A stretch of 44,268 bases of DNA from Treponema sp. UBA3862. Lineage in GTDB: Bacteria > Spirochaetota > Spirochaetia > Treponematales > Treponemataceae. The notes under the pieces were generated by a model that was not told the DNA's origin, made no database searches, and was given only the letters and a program-made list of their open reading frames with translations. Each line of letters opens with the position of its first letter. The stretch's first letter is position 1. The DNA is taken from assembly GCA_002392405.1 (NCBI GenBank), contig DGGY01000020.1, positions 1-44,268 on the forward strand, written 5' to 3'. Of this stretch, positions 27,578 to 36,474 are shown one piece after another. Both the position numbers and the translations under genes were made by a program.

Positions 27578-28237
27578 TTCTCCAATAGAAAACTCAGAAA
27601 GCTTTGCAACAGTATTCAGGCTTTGAATAAAATCAGTGTAATCATTGATACGCGGAGCCATAACGCGGTACTCAACGACAGTCTGCATAAGTTCATCACT
27701 TTTGCTTAAATTTACATCCTTAATGTAAAAGCCGTATTTCTGAATCACTTCTCCAAGACGAAGCATATCGAGAGTTTCAGTTTTAAAAGTCAGGTGAAGG
27801 AATTTTGTACTTCCTGCAGGAAACCAGAGGCTTTCAACTTTTTCAAGTGCAAGAAGTGAAACTACACAGATAAAAACAAGGATAAAGCTCGGGATAAAAA
27901 GCCCCTCTCCTATACAAAGCCCAATTGTAGCATCAGCCCAGATTATGGCAGCAGAAGTAAGTCCCTTGATGTTAAAGCCGGTCTTCATTATTACGCCTGC
28001 ACCAAGAAAACCGATTCCACTGACAACACCGGCGGCAAGACGGGCATTATCAGCCGATCCGATTTCTTTTGAAATATAGTCGGAAAGGATCGAAAGCATG
28101 GAGGCAGAAATACAGATTAAAATAAGCGTACGCATTCCTACATCCCGCTGGCGTGACTTGCGCTCAAGCCCAAGAATAAAGCCTGCAGCAAAAGCGAGAA
28201 GAATTTTTATAAGACAGTCCAGATAAAAATCAAACAT
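27560..28237 (-). CDS. mgtC: MgtC/SapB family inner-membrane protein
   Basis: This encodes 225 residues. The N-terminal ~130 residues hold about four to five membrane segments with the family signatures GFILGLERKSRQRDVGMRT, RLAAGVVSGIGFLGAGVIM and GLTSAAIIWADATIGLCIG. A soluble C-terminal ACT-like tail follows (residues about 145-225). Members affect magnesium homeostasis, ATP synthase or virulence in other bacteria; the exact role here is unknown. GAGGAAA is the ribosome site, and TATATA with an upstream TTGATG at 16 bp is a possible promoter. Confidence 0.92.
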   Translation of the reverse strand: MFDFYLDCLIKILLAFAAGFILGLERKSRQRDVGMRTLILICISASMLSILSDYISKEIGSADNARLAAGVVSGIGFLGAGVIMKTGFNIKGLTSAAIIWADATIGLCIGEGLFIPSFILVFICVVSLLALEKVESLWFPAGSTKFLHLTFKTETLDMLRLGEVIQKYGFYIKDVNLSKSDELMQTVVEYRVMAPRINDYTDFIQSLNTVAKLSEFSIGELNKAI

Positions 28238-28272
28238 AGTTTCCTCTATATAAAAATCAGATAACCGGCATC

Positions 28273-28296
28273 AAAAAAAGCAGCTTCCGTCCGGAA
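28273..28296 (-). terminator. Weak terminator after the 250-aa unknown gene
   Basis: On the minus strand a TTCC-GGAC-GGAA hairpin followed by GCTGC and seven T lies 5 nt past the stop codon at 28302. The stem is short. Confidence 0.35.
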
Positions 28297-28301
28297 AAGT
28301 T

Positions 28302-29054
28302 CTACTTAAAAAGTGCAAAACCGCCCGGAGATTTTGTTCCTGCTTTAATCCAGCTTACTTTCTGTTTTGGAGTAAGGTCTTTTTTTAATATATCAATCTG
28401 GTCCATGTAGTCACACAGCCAGGTCATAAGCGAACCGTCTCTCTTTGCAGTTTCGTTTTCACTGTCACATTCAACAAGAACAGGAATTACATCATCTGTT
28501 GCGCTGACTGAAGCCGCAAAGTTTTCTGCAAAAGCCTTAAAGGCATCGCCGGCGGCGGCTACAAGTGCCTTTGAAAAATTGGAATTAGAGGCGCGGAGGT
28601 CAGGCTTTTTTACTGCATCAACGTCACGAAGGTTTGATTTATATACAAATGCAATTTTTCCAGGTTTTGATTCAAGTCCGGCAAGTTTTCTCTGGCCAAA
28701 ACGCAGAAGCAGTTCGGCAGTAAGATAATGATAGCCTAAAATGAGTTCATCAAAAGCACGGTTACTTTCAGCAGCACCTGCACTTCCATATTTTGGGGCA
28801 AAGTACTGTTCATCAAAAATAAGAACTGCTTCATCAAGGTGTCCGTTCTGATTAAGGGATGAAAGAACAAGGGAACGGGCTGAAAGCGCAGAAGCACGGT
28901 TCCAGATAACAGGAACAGAGCCGTCTTCAGTGTTAAGTTCAGGAGTAAGCGGAGAGGCAGTAATTACAGCGGCGTCTCCGAGAAGAATTGCAGAAGATGC
29001 AAGATCTTTTCCGTCCGGAAAATCCTTTCCGGCAATAAGAATTGTTTTGTCCAT
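28302..29054 (-). CDS. Conserved unknown protein, Rossmann/SDR-like
   Basis: This encodes 250 residues from the ATG at 29054 (MDKTILIAGKDFPDGKDLAS). An upstream in-frame ATG at 29090 is excluded because the promoter overlaps it. The first strand TILIAG with Gly/Asp following, and DEAVLIFDEQYF, suggest a nucleotide-binding Rossmann fold of degenerate short-chain dehydrogenase type. The usual TGxxxGIG and YxxxK motifs are not intact, so enzymatic activity is doubtful. No signal peptide or membrane segment. It is divergent from a transporter gene with overlapping promoters. Function not recognised. Confidence 0.75.
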   Translation of the reverse strand: MDKTILIAGKDFPDGKDLASSAILLGDAAVITASPLTPELNTEDGSVPVIWNRASALSARSLVLSSLNQNGHLDEAVLIFDEQYFAPKYGSAGAAESNRAFDELILGYHYLTAELLLRFGQRKLAGLESKPGKIAFVYKSNLRDVDAVKKPDLRASNSNFSKALVAAAGDAFKAFAENFAASVSATDDVIPVLVECDSENETAKRDGSLMTWLCDYMDQIDILKKDLTPKQKVSWIKAGTKSPGGFALFK

Positions 29055-29061
29055 AAGCAAG

Positions 29062-29090
29062 ATTATATCATTCAGAATTACATATGGCAA
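29062..29090 (-). promoter_or_regulatory. Promoter of the unknown SDR-like gene
   Basis: TTGCCA (plus 29085-29090) and a perfect TATAAT (29062-29067) with 17-bp spacing, minus strand. Seven nt lie between the -10 box and the ATG at 29054, so the mRNA should begin at the start codon. No Shine-Dalgarno is present. Confidence 0.7.
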
Positions 29091-29113
29091 AGGGAAGAAA
29101 ATTCAGTTATAAT
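29084..29113 (+). promoter_or_regulatory. Promoter of the symporter gene, overlapping the divergent one
   Basis: ATGGCA (29084-29089) as -35 and TATAAT (29108-29113) as -10 with 18-bp spacing, plus strand. The -35 shares five bases with the -35 of the divergent gene. The -10 ends 9 nt before the ATG at 29123. Confidence 0.55.
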
Positions 29114-29122
29114 TTCCTTACT

Positions 29123-30352
29123 ATGAAACTTTGGGTTAAATATTTACTGGCAGTCGTTTTAGGCATTGCCGCTGCTTTTATCCTTCCCGTTAACAATCCG
29201 GAAGTAAATTCAATCATTTCTGCACTTAAAGAACTGTCAATCCGCTTCGGGCGTTATACTCTCCTGCCTGTACTGTTTTTTGGAATCTCTACCGCAGTAT
29301 TTAAGCTGCGCTCAGGAAAAACACTTGCAAAGACAGCAAAATGGACTTTTATGACAATTCTCGGTTCAACCCTGATTCTCACAGTCCTCGGTCTTCTTTC
29401 AATACTTCTTGTAAAACTCCCGCGCATTCCGATTACAGGCGAAAAAATTACTGAAGTTCCTGTTTTAGGCTTCAGAAATTTTATAATGCAGATGTTCCCT
29501 TACTCAGGCTTTGATGCCGTAAAAGAAGGAAGTTTTCTGCTGCCGTGCTTTATTTTTGCGGGCTTTGCAGGTGCAGGCTGTGTTTCAGATACAGTTTCTT
29601 CAAAACCTGTAATTACATTTTTTGAATCAGCTGCCAGACTCTGCTATTCAATTATGAGCTTTTTCATTGAATGGCTCTGTGTCGGCATGATTGCAGTTTC
29701 TGCTTACTGGATGATGACAGCCCGCTCAATTCTTGCGGCAGGCATTTACACACCGCTTGTAATCATGCTGCTTGTTGATTTTATTCTTGTATTTGCCCTC
29801 ATCTACCCTGTTATCATTCACTTTCTGTGCAATGACCAGCATCCCTACAATCTGCTTTACGCCTGCATTACACCGGTAATCACGGCCTTTTTCTCAGGAG
29901 ATACAAATCTTGCACTTCCTGTAAACCTCCGCCATGTTCACGAAAGTTTAGGCGTTCATAGTGAATCTTCTGATGTTACAGTTCCGCTTTTCTCTATTTT
30001 TGCCCGCGGAGGCTCTGCCCTCGTAACCTCAATCTGCTTTATAATGATTCTCCGCTCATACTCAAGCCTCGGTTTTACTGCAGCAGACGTTCTGTGGATT
30101 TTCTTTACAACCTTTGCAATAAGCCTCGTGCTCGGTTCACTTCCGTCAGGCGGCTCTTTCATCGCACTTACAGTTCTGTGTACAATGTACAGCCGCGGAT
30201 TTGAAGCAGGATATCTTCTTTTAAGACCTGCCGCACCTGTTTTCTGCAGTTTCGCTGCTGCCTTTGATGCAGTAACTGCTGTTTTCGGAAGCTATGTCGT
30301 TGCAGTTAAGACCAAAAAATTTGAACACGTAGACTTGAAGCACTACATCTAA
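29123..30352 (+). CDS. Dicarboxylate/amino acid:cation symporter (DAACS family)
   Basis: This encodes 409 residues from the ATG at 29123 (MKLWVKYLLAVVLGIAA), the usual start of this family. An ATG 13 codons upstream lies in the promoter. There are about 8-10 membrane segments plus re-entrant stretches. Conserved region FSGDTNLALPVNLRHV followed by SSDVTVPLFSIFARGGSALV corresponds to the substrate/Na-binding core of glutamate/aspartate-type carriers. It takes up dicarboxylates or acidic/neutral amino acids with Na or protons; the substrate is not predictable. A bidirectional terminator follows. Confidence 0.9.
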   Translation: MKLWVKYLLAVVLGIAAAFILPVNNPEVNSIISALKELSIRFGRYTLLPVLFFGISTAVFKLRSGKTLAKTAKWTFMTILGSTLILTVLGLLSILLVKLPRIPITGEKITEVPVLGFRNFIMQMFPYSGFDAVKEGSFLLPCFIFAGFAGAGCVSDTVSSKPVITFFESAARLCYSIMSFFIEWLCVGMIAVSAYWMMTARSILAAGIYTPLVIMLLVDFILVFALIYPVIIHFLCNDQHPYNLLYACITPVITAFFSGDTNLALPVNLRHVHESLGVHSESSDVTVPLFSIFARGGSALVTSICFIMILRSYSSLGFTAADVLWIFFTTFAISLVLGSLPSGGSFIALTVLCTMYSRGFEAGYLLLRPAAPVFCSFAAAFDAVTAVFGSYVVAVKTKKFEHVDLKHYI

Positions 30353-30370
30353 AGCCGGAAAAAATCCACA

Positions 30371-30428
30371 AAAAAAAGGCTGTCATTTGAAGTACAATTT
30401 TACTTCATTCTGACAGCCGTTTTTTTTG
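30371..30428. terminator. Bidirectional terminator between convergent genes
   Basis: A7, GGCTGTCA (30378-30385), GAAGTA, loop, TACTTC, TGACAGCC (30411-30418), T8: a near-perfect stem flanked by A- and T-runs, serving the symporter gene (plus) and the GGDEF-EAL gene (minus). The A7-GGCTGTC start is identical to that of the palindromic repeats at 17112 and 36235. Confidence 0.9.
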
Positions 30429-30440
30429 TAATGACCGGGA

Positions 30441-32192
30441 CTAAAAATCAAAAGGTGATTTTTTATAAGTATCGATTTTTGAATCCGGGCGGAGATGATG
30501 TTCACGGAAATCAATTGAACCGCACGGACGGCCAAAATAGAAGCCCTGGTATTTATCAGGTTCATAAATCTGCAGTTTTTCAATATCTTCTGCACTTTCA
30601 ACCCCTTCCATGCAGACTTTCATGTCAAGTTCATGTGCCATCTGAGTAATATGCTTAATAACCTTACTGTCCCCCTGATCACCGCCAGTTGCCTTATGAA
30701 CAAAAGAATAATCAAGTTTGAGTGTATAGGCTTTAAGATACTGCAGGTAACGGAGGTTTGAATAACCTGTACCAAAGTCATCAATATCAACCTTCATTCC
30801 AAGTGCACGGAAACTGTCTACAAGAGTCTGAAGTTCCTGGGTATTATCCATGTAGCCGCTTTCTGTAAGTTCAAGAGTGATGTTTTCAGGCTTTACACCT
30901 GACTTTTCAAGCGCCATCTGAACATCAGAGAGAATATCGCTCTTTTTTACCTGAATATACGAGAGGTTGATGCTCATATGGAAATCTTTCTGAACTTTAT
31001 TCCATTCATGGCACTGCATAAATCCTGTGAGCAGAATCCAGCGTCCGACAGGAATAATCAGGCCGCTTTTTTCAAGAATCGGGACAAACTCATCTGGAGT
31101 AATTGTTCCGTACTGAGGACATGACCAGCGCAGCAGTGCTTCAGCGCCGATTACATTTGTTACAGAATTTCCTGAATCAAGATAAAGTTCTTTTGCATCC
31201 ACAACCGGCTGATAAAAAAGCTGGAAGCCTTTAAAATTATTCTTGATTGAATCCCTGAGTTTTTCCTGAAGGTCAAGGTTTCTCAGATGCTTTGTATATT
31301 CTACTGCATTGAAAAGATTTAAATTATTTCTTCCCTTTTCCTTTGCATTTGCCAGTGTGTAGTTGATTTTTTTAAGAAGTTCATCAAGCTGGGTTGAATC
31401 ATTGAAGAAAGCAACGGCACCTGCACTTACTGTAAATACAACTTCATAGTCGATTTTCTGTTCAGTCTCAGCAATCGTACGCTTCAAATTCTGATAGATT
31501 TTCTGTGCATCCACCGCAGAAGCGCCTGTCAGATTCATACAGACGAATTCATCGCTGTTTAATTTATAAGGAACTGCAATTCCCTTTGCAGAAGTCCTGA
31601 TACAGTCAGCAATAAGCGTAAGGACAAAATCACCTGTATGTGTTCCAAACTGCTCATTTATGCGGCCCATATTATCAACGTCAATTTTGAAAATAAAACC
31701 TGAAACTTTCTGATTCTTTTTCCAGACCTTTGCAAAATCTTTTCTGAACTGCATTTCTGTAGGAAGATTTGTAAGAGGGTCAATTCTGTCCAGCTCATCC
31801 ATTATTGCGATTCGGCCGATCAGATAAGACTTTGAGTCCTCTTCTTTTCCTGTCGGAATTACAGTTCCGCGCATGCTCAGCCATACGGCTTTACCGTTTT
31901 TATTGAGGGCACGGAATTCAAGGTTAAAAGTATCTTTTCTTCCTGATTTTATATTGTCAGATTCTGCACTGAAAAGAGCATAGTCTTCTGAATATACCAG
32001 GCGGAAAAGAGTCTCCCATGCATGATCAAATTTTCTCCCCGGAATATTAAAAAGCGCTGCAGCCTGTTCAGATATATAAACTGAATCGGCTTTCAAATCA
32101 AAAATATAGACAAATGAATCTGTTGTTTTGCTTAAAGCTTCCGCAAAAAATTCAAGCTGTTCTATAGAAAAAGATGGTGCATTATCCAACAC
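30441..32192 (-). CDS. PAS-GGDEF-EAL protein, probable c-di-GMP phosphodiesterase
   Basis: This encodes 583 residues from the GTG at 32192, which has GAGG 6 nt upstream; a TTG at 32210 is excluded because the -10 box overlaps it. Domains: PAS (about 10-125, with EFRALNKNGKAVWLSMRG), GGDEF (about 130-290) and EAL (about 305-560). The diguanylate cyclase signature is degenerate (LNSDEF instead of GGDEF), so synthesis is unlikely. The EAL side is intact: EALLRW, INLSYIQ, LELTESG, DDFGTGYS, LKLDYSF, CMEGVES and YQGFYFGRP. It therefore probably degrades c-di-GMP in response to a signal sensed by PAS. No membrane segments are seen, so it is cytoplasmic. Confidence 0.93.
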   Translation of the reverse strand: MLDNAPSFSIEQLEFFAEALSKTTDSFVYIFDLKADSVYISEQAAALFNIPGRKFDHAWETLFRLVYSEDYALFSAESDNIKSGRKDTFNLEFRALNKNGKAVWLSMRGTVIPTGKEEDSKSYLIGRIAIMDELDRIDPLTNLPTEMQFRKDFAKVWKKNQKVSGFIFKIDVDNMGRINEQFGTHTGDFVLTLIADCIRTSAKGIAVPYKLNSDEFVCMNLTGASAVDAQKIYQNLKRTIAETEQKIDYEVVFTVSAGAVAFFNDSTQLDELLKKINYTLANAKEKGRNNLNLFNAVEYTKHLRNLDLQEKLRDSIKNNFKGFQLFYQPVVDAKELYLDSGNSVTNVIGAEALLRWSCPQYGTITPDEFVPILEKSGLIIPVGRWILLTGFMQCHEWNKVQKDFHMSINLSYIQVKKSDILSDVQMALEKSGVKPENITLELTESGYMDNTQELQTLVDSFRALGMKVDIDDFGTGYSNLRYLQYLKAYTLKLDYSFVHKATGGDQGDSKVIKHITQMAHELDMKVCMEGVESAEDIEKLQIYEPDKYQGFYFGRPCGSIDFREHHLRPDSKIDTYKKSPFDF

Positions 32193-32209
32193 ATTAAACC
32201 TCGGGTTCA

Positions 32210-32238
32210 ATTATAATGCAGTATTAAAAATCTGTTAT
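32210..32238 (-). promoter_or_regulatory. Promoter of the GGDEF-EAL gene
   Basis: ATAACA (plus 32233-32238) and a perfect TATAAT (32210-32215) with 17-bp spacing on the minus strand. The predicted start falls just before the GAGG of the GTG start, which decides the start codon. Confidence 0.6.
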
Positions 32239-32316
32239 TAAAAATTCAGACTTTTTAAATAAAACTTAAAAAACGGCTTTAATACTATTTAAATATCTCT
32301 AAAATCTATAAAATCA

Positions 32317-34632
32317 CTAGTTTTCGAAGAATTTTTTAACCGCCAGCGCTACTGCACGTGCCCTTTTCTCCATATTTTCAGGAGTGATTTTAGTATGCTG
32401 GTTACCAAGTTCAAAATCTGACGTCGGGATTGTGCTGTAGGAGGTCTGGGTCAGATCCACTTGAAATTTTCCGTCCTTAAAAACATCAAGCCCGCACTCC
32501 TTAACGCATTCAATAAAACACCTGCCAAGCCTTTCACTTTCATTTCTGTGCTTTTTTACATTCTTAAGTTTCAAAAGCCCGTCAGGAATGCTGCAGTAAA
32601 AACAGCCTTTATCAGCTTTAGAAGAATCACTGTCAAAATGAATGGAAACATGCACTGCCGCATTGTTATTTGCAAGAACAGTGCGTGCCACATTATCAAG
32701 CTGAACATCACCTGAAGTACGGAGCATCAGAACATCAAAACCGTCTGCAAGAAGTTTTTCCTTAACCAGATTTGCCACAGTCAGATTAACGGCTGCCTCA
32801 CTTTCACCTGAAACAAAGGTCATTCCTCCGCTGACTGCAATTGATTCAACGGCGCCTTCAGGATTTGTTCCTCCGGTGATTTTAGGACTTTTGTCCGGAT
32901 GACTGAAAGTTTTTACTGAAGAACCGCCCCTTGTTCCGTGGCCAGCATTCAGCGCAACGGTGATATTCCTGCGGTTATTTTTTGCCCTGAACAGTACAGC
33001 ACAGCCTGAGTTGATTTTTGATAAATCTGCAAATTCCCAGGACGGATCAAGATAAACCTGTCTCGTATACAAATCCCCGTCATCCGCCAGAAGTTTTGCT
33101 TTTGACAGGGCTTCAAACCAGCTTTTAGAATTTTTTCGTTTTACATCAAGAGTATTTACATTAACCGAGTTGGCATCAGTTTTTTCATCAAAATTATCAT
33201 CAGGATAATAAGAACCAAGTGCACTTAATGCATAATAATGTCCCTCCGCTTTTCCAAGATACATAAAGACATGCCCCGGAAATCCCATCAAAGTTCCGCA
33301 TTCAACTGTATCTAAAAGAGCCTTTCTTTCTGCCTCTGATTTTCCGTCAAAGACAAGAGTTTTTCCCGGCATTGAAAGCTGACTGCGGCTGTTACGTCCG
33401 AAACAAAATCCAAAACAGCGGAATACATCCTTCAAAAACTCAGAACAATCCCTCTCTGCGCTCATGCCTCCCCAGCCGTATCTCTGGCCCGCCGCAGAAA
33501 AGGCAAGATTGAGCACATTTTTTTTAGTATAAGGCAAAAGCCCCCTGGTACAGCAGCCGTATGGAATTGCCGCAAGATGAATTCCTAAAGTGCCGTCAGT
33601 TTTTCTGTATGGAATTTCAACAAGATACGAAGCATAAGGAATGCGCCCCTTAAAAACAGAGAGCGGGTCTTTCAGTGAAGACCAGTCACAGAGCGTAAGA
33701 TAAGTTCCCATGAACAGCTCAGGAATTTCAAAATTTCCTTCAGCATAGGATTTTGAAAGTTTATATCTTTCACGGGTAACCGTAACAAAATCAGCGTCCT
33801 CTGACATGCAGCGGCCTGCATAATCAAAATAACGGTTAAACTGACTTTCAGTGCAGAAAGCTATGTCTTCAGCCTTAATCCAGCCTGGGCAGAATCCGCT
33901 CTGAACAAAATACCATTTTTTATCAGCACTTTCCCATAAAACAAGAACAGGCTCATTCATCAGGATTCCTGAATTCTGTGTAATATCATCGTACCAGTAA
34001 TCTTTGTCATCTGAATAAAAACTGTTTTCAGGCAGAAGCCTTAAAGAAGAACGCCTTACAGTAACAGCCCTGCGCACCGGATGGTAACCGTCTTTTACTT
34101 TAAGGGGTATCCACCTCTGATTTATCCAGCTCTTCCAGGTTACTAACGGCTCAAGATTCATCTCAGTCCAGAAAACCTTAAAATCCCTGTCATTTAAAGT
34201 ATGAACGGCCTCGCCTTTTTTTGTCTGAACCTTTTTATACCATGGCATTCCGGGATTATAGGAAATAATTAAGTTACAGATTTCTCCCGACGAAACAGTA
34301 CTGCCGAAATTCCTGAGGTCACGGTAAATGTAAAACTTATCGTTATCAGGCAGGGTTGAATCATTTATGACTGAATTCCACAGTCCAATCTGCTCATAAC
34401 TCATCAAAACTTTATCAGGATTTTTAGAATTCTTAAGCCAGAAATCAGCATTGAGCATGTTCTCTTTTACAAACGGAGCCAGACGGATATAAAGAGAATT
34501 ATCTTCGGTTAAACTCTGTGTATAAACTTCAGTAACTTCATTTTTTCCTGACGATGAAGAAGCACAGCCGGCCGTAACTGCTGCCAGCATAAAAAGTAAA
34601 AATTTGACTATAAAATGATTATTCTTTTCCAT
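32317..34632 (-). CDS. Lipoprotein with NlpC/P60 endopeptidase and Amidase_3 domains
   Basis: This encodes 771 residues from the ATG at 34632, where [23 protein letters not shown] gives a lipoprotein signal with lipobox ending at Cys23. Residues about 45-125 resemble the N-terminal stabilising domain of NlpC/P60 proteins (DFWLKNSKNPDKVLMSYEQI). Residues about 185-340 are SH3-like. NlpC/P60 follows with RYGWGGMSAERDCSEF (Cys396) and GHVFMYLG (His454). Residues about 555-771 are an N-acetylmuramoyl-L-alanine amidase: AGHG (His565), GESEAAVN (Glu612), HVSIHFDSD (His665) and a C-terminal SDFELGNQH. Two cell-wall-cutting activities in one lipoprotein is unusual. The start overlaps the upstream gene by 14 bp. 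Confidence 0.88.
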   Translation of the reverse strand: MEKNNHFIVKFLLFMLAAVTAGCASSSSGKNEVTEVYTQSLTEDNSLYIRLAPFVKENMLNADFWLKNSKNPDKVLMSYEQIGLWNSVINDSTLPDNDKFYIYRDLRNFGSTVSSGEICNLIISYNPGMPWYKKVQTKKGEAVHTLNDRDFKVFWTEMNLEPLVTWKSWINQRWIPLKVKDGYHPVRRAVTVRRSSLRLLPENSFYSDDKDYWYDDITQNSGILMNEPVLVLWESADKKWYFVQSGFCPGWIKAEDIAFCTESQFNRYFDYAGRCMSEDADFVTVTRERYKLSKSYAEGNFEIPELFMGTYLTLCDWSSLKDPLSVFKGRIPYASYLVEIPYRKTDGTLGIHLAAIPYGCCTRGLLPYTKKNVLNLAFSAAGQRYGWGGMSAERDCSEFLKDVFRCFGFCFGRNSRSQLSMPGKTLVFDGKSEAERKALLDTVECGTLMGFPGHVFMYLGKAEGHYYALSALGSYYPDDNFDEKTDANSVNVNTLDVKRKNSKSWFEALSKAKLLADDGDLYTRQVYLDPSWEFADLSKINSGCAVLFRAKNNRRNITVALNAGHGTRGGSSVKTFSHPDKSPKITGGTNPEGAVESIAVSGGMTFVSGESEAAVNLTVANLVKEKLLADGFDVLMLRTSGDVQLDNVARTVLANNNAAVHVSIHFDSDSSKADKGCFYCSIPDGLLKLKNVKKHRNESERLGRCFIECVKECGLDVFKDGKFQVDLTQTSYSTIPTSDFELGNQHTKITPENMEKRARAVALAVKKFFEN

Positions 34633-35386
34633 ATATTTTTTTAACTTCCGGAGTATAAACTCCCTGACTTTCATAAACAGTAAGCGGCGGAAGTTCTGTA
34701 ATATTTATATTTTCGTCAATTCTGGAGTGATACAGCACCATTGAAGGCTTTTTATCAGAAAAAGGTTTAACTTTACGGAAGCAGACAGACTTAAAACCCG
34801 CTGCCTCAAGTTCAGATAAAATCTCTTCATGTCTTTCTGCGCGGTGAATCATAAAAAACTCTCCGTCATCTGACAAAAGATAGCGTGCAGAGCTTACAAC
34901 ATCCTTTAATGTGCACAAAAGTTCCTGCCGGGCATTCATTTTCTCAATGTTAGAACTTACCCTGCCTTTTCCGTAAATCATATAAGGCGGATTTGAAACA
35001 ACAATGTCAGCAGTCCTTTCAGGAAACAGCCTGTCACAGCCGCAGATATCTCCCCTTACAATACGCACTGATTTTTCAAGAGAGTTCAGTTTTACAGTCC
35101 GTTCTGCCATATCAGCAATTTTTTCCTGAATTTCAAGCCCGGTAACTTTAATGGGGTGAGAAGAAGATGCGCACAGAAGAACAGGAATAACTGCGTTTCC
35201 GGTCCCTAAATCAAAAACTGACAGAGGCAGATTTTTTCTGCTTTCGTCTTCTGACCTTTCTGACAGACGTGAATTCTTAACTGCAAAATCAGCAAGAAGA
35301 ACAGCGTCAATTCCATAACAGAAATAATCACTGTTCTGGATGACGCTGTATCCGTTTATATGGAGGCGGTCTTTACGCTCTGCCAT
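34619..35386 (-). CDS. trmN6: tRNA1(Val) (adenine37-N6)-methyltransferase (TrmN6/YfiC-like)
   Basis: This encodes 255 residues. Substrate-region motif [11 protein letters not shown] precedes the SAM motif DLGTGN (59-64), GLEIQE, and the amino-methyltransferase catalytic motif NPPY (132-135). It probably methylates A37 of a valine tRNA at N6. The order and length fit the family, except for an extra hydrophilic stretch [12 protein letters not shown] (39-50) between the recognition motif and motif I. It overlaps udp by 14 bp upstream and the hydrolase gene by 14 bp downstream, so the three form one operon. Confidence 0.85.
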   Translation of the reverse strand: MAERKDRLHINGYSVIQNSDYFCYGIDAVLLADFAVKNSRLSERSEDESRKNLPLSVFDLGTGNAVIPVLLCASSSHPIKVTGLEIQEKIADMAERTVKLNSLEKSVRIVRGDICGCDRLFPERTADIVVSNPPYMIYGKGRVSSNIEKMNARQELLCTLKDVVSSARYLLSDDGEFFMIHRAERHEEILSELEAAGFKSVCFRKVKPFSDKKPSMVLYHSRIDENINITELPPLTVYESQGVYTPEVKKIYGKE

Positions 35387-36161
35387 TTTTTAAATCTTCT
35401 TTAATTAAAAGACGCAGAGCCTCTACTGCAGTTGTTATTGAAAGTTCAGTGTCATGAACCTGAGGATTTTCAAGACCTTTTTTAGCGCGTTCCTGATTTG
35501 CTACAACTAAAAAGCACGAACCTACCCTTACGCGGAGAAAACTTCCTGCAATGAAAAGTGCAGCCGATTCCATTTCTGAGGCAAGACACCCCATCCTCAA
35601 CCAGGCCTGCCACTTGTTTTCAAGTTCATAGCTTACAGGCATTACTTCCGGTTCATGCTGTCCAAAAAATGAATCCTTACACTGAACAACACCAGCGTGA
35701 TAAGGAATTCCCTTATTTTTAGCCGCCTGAACAAGGGCATTTACACAGTCAAGGTCAGGAACAGCAGGATATTCAATCGGAGCAAACTCACGGCTTGTTC
35801 CTTCCATGCGGACTGCACCTGTCGCAATTACAATGTCCCCGCTCATTACATTTTCCTGCATGCCACCGCAGGTTCCGGTACGGATAAAAGTATGCGCACC
35901 GTTTTTAGAAAGTTCTTCAATCGCAATAGCAGCAGACGGGCCGCCGATTCCAGTCGAAGTGACGCTTACTTTCACGCCTTCAAGAGTTCCGGTATAAGTT
36001 GTATATTCGCGTACATCAGCAACGAGTTTTGCATTGTCAAAATGTTCAGCAATTTTAGCACAGCGTTTAGGGTCTCCGGGCAGAATAATATATTTTCCGA
36101 TATCATCCGGACCAACGCCGGTATGGTACTGTTTACCGCTTCCTTCAGCATAATCAATCAT
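35373..36161 (-). CDS. udp: Uridine phosphorylase
   Basis: This encodes 262 residues. Nucleoside phosphorylase family I motifs: [10 protein letters not shown] (phosphate-binding Gly/Asp/Arg), [26 protein letters not shown], and EMESAALF with the ribose-contacting Met-Glu. [14 protein letters not shown] fits the uridine-specific insertion. It splits uridine (and possibly deoxyuridine) with phosphate to uracil and ribose-1-phosphate for pyrimidine salvage in the cytoplasm. GGAG precedes the ATG. It is first gene of the three-gene operon. Confidence 0.95.
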   Translation of the reverse strand: MIDYAEGSGKQYHTGVGPDDIGKYIILPGDPKRCAKIAEHFDNAKLVADVREYTTYTGTLEGVKVSVTSTGIGGPSAAIAIEELSKNGAHTFIRTGTCGGMQENVMSGDIVIATGAVRMEGTSREFAPIEYPAVPDLDCVNALVQAAKNKGIPYHAGVVQCKDSFFGQHEPEVMPVSYELENKWQAWLRMGCLASEMESAALFIAGSFLRVRVGSCFLVVANQERAKKGLENPQVHDTELSITTAVEALRLLIKEDLKNGRA

Positions 36162-36213
36162 AAGTAGTCTCCAATATTTTTAGTATTTAGATTTTAGCAA
36201 CATGTTAAAAATC

Positions 36214-36320
36214 CTCCCGGCGAGAACCCGTCACAAAAAAAGGCTGTCTTGAAGCTGGCGCTGACCAAACCGCGCTTCGCTTGTGCAGAATTTTTTTTGC
36301 GCCGGAACCTCGCCTCCGGT
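36214..36320. repeat. GC-rich palindromic repeat, single dispersed copy
   Basis: 107 bp beginning CTCCCGGCGAG and ending CTCGCCTCCGG, which form imperfect inverted ends. The inner segment A7-GGCTGTC through GTGCAGAATTTTTTTT is practically identical over about 65 bp to tandem unit 1 at 17112-17176. It lies between the divergent starts of udp and purU, where no terminator is needed, so a purely terminating role is unlikely. Confidence 0.85.
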
Positions 36321-36474
36321 TTTTAACAAAAATTCGTTTATATAAATTCTAAAAATATTATATCACATAAATAAGGAACGTAAGTTTTTTCTTTATCGTA
36401 GCCACAAAAAAGTGCTTTTAAGTTGACTAAAAAACAGCTCGAAGAAACAGTGCGTACGGCTTTTCACCTGAGGC

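Noticed and set aside
29084..29122. Upstream ATG as start of the symporter
   Set aside because: It lies in the -35 region and the -10 box is downstream of it; the family begins at MKLWVKY.
34633..34674. Upstream ATG as start of the peptidoglycan hydrolase
   Set aside because: It would place 14 charged residues before a clean lipoprotein signal peptide.
35237..35272. Second in-frame palindromic insert in the trmN6 gene ([12 protein letters not shown])
   Set aside because: An extra hydrophilic stretch is present, but I could not find clear inverted ends, high GC or the exact core motif. It might be a decayed copy; evidence is too weak.
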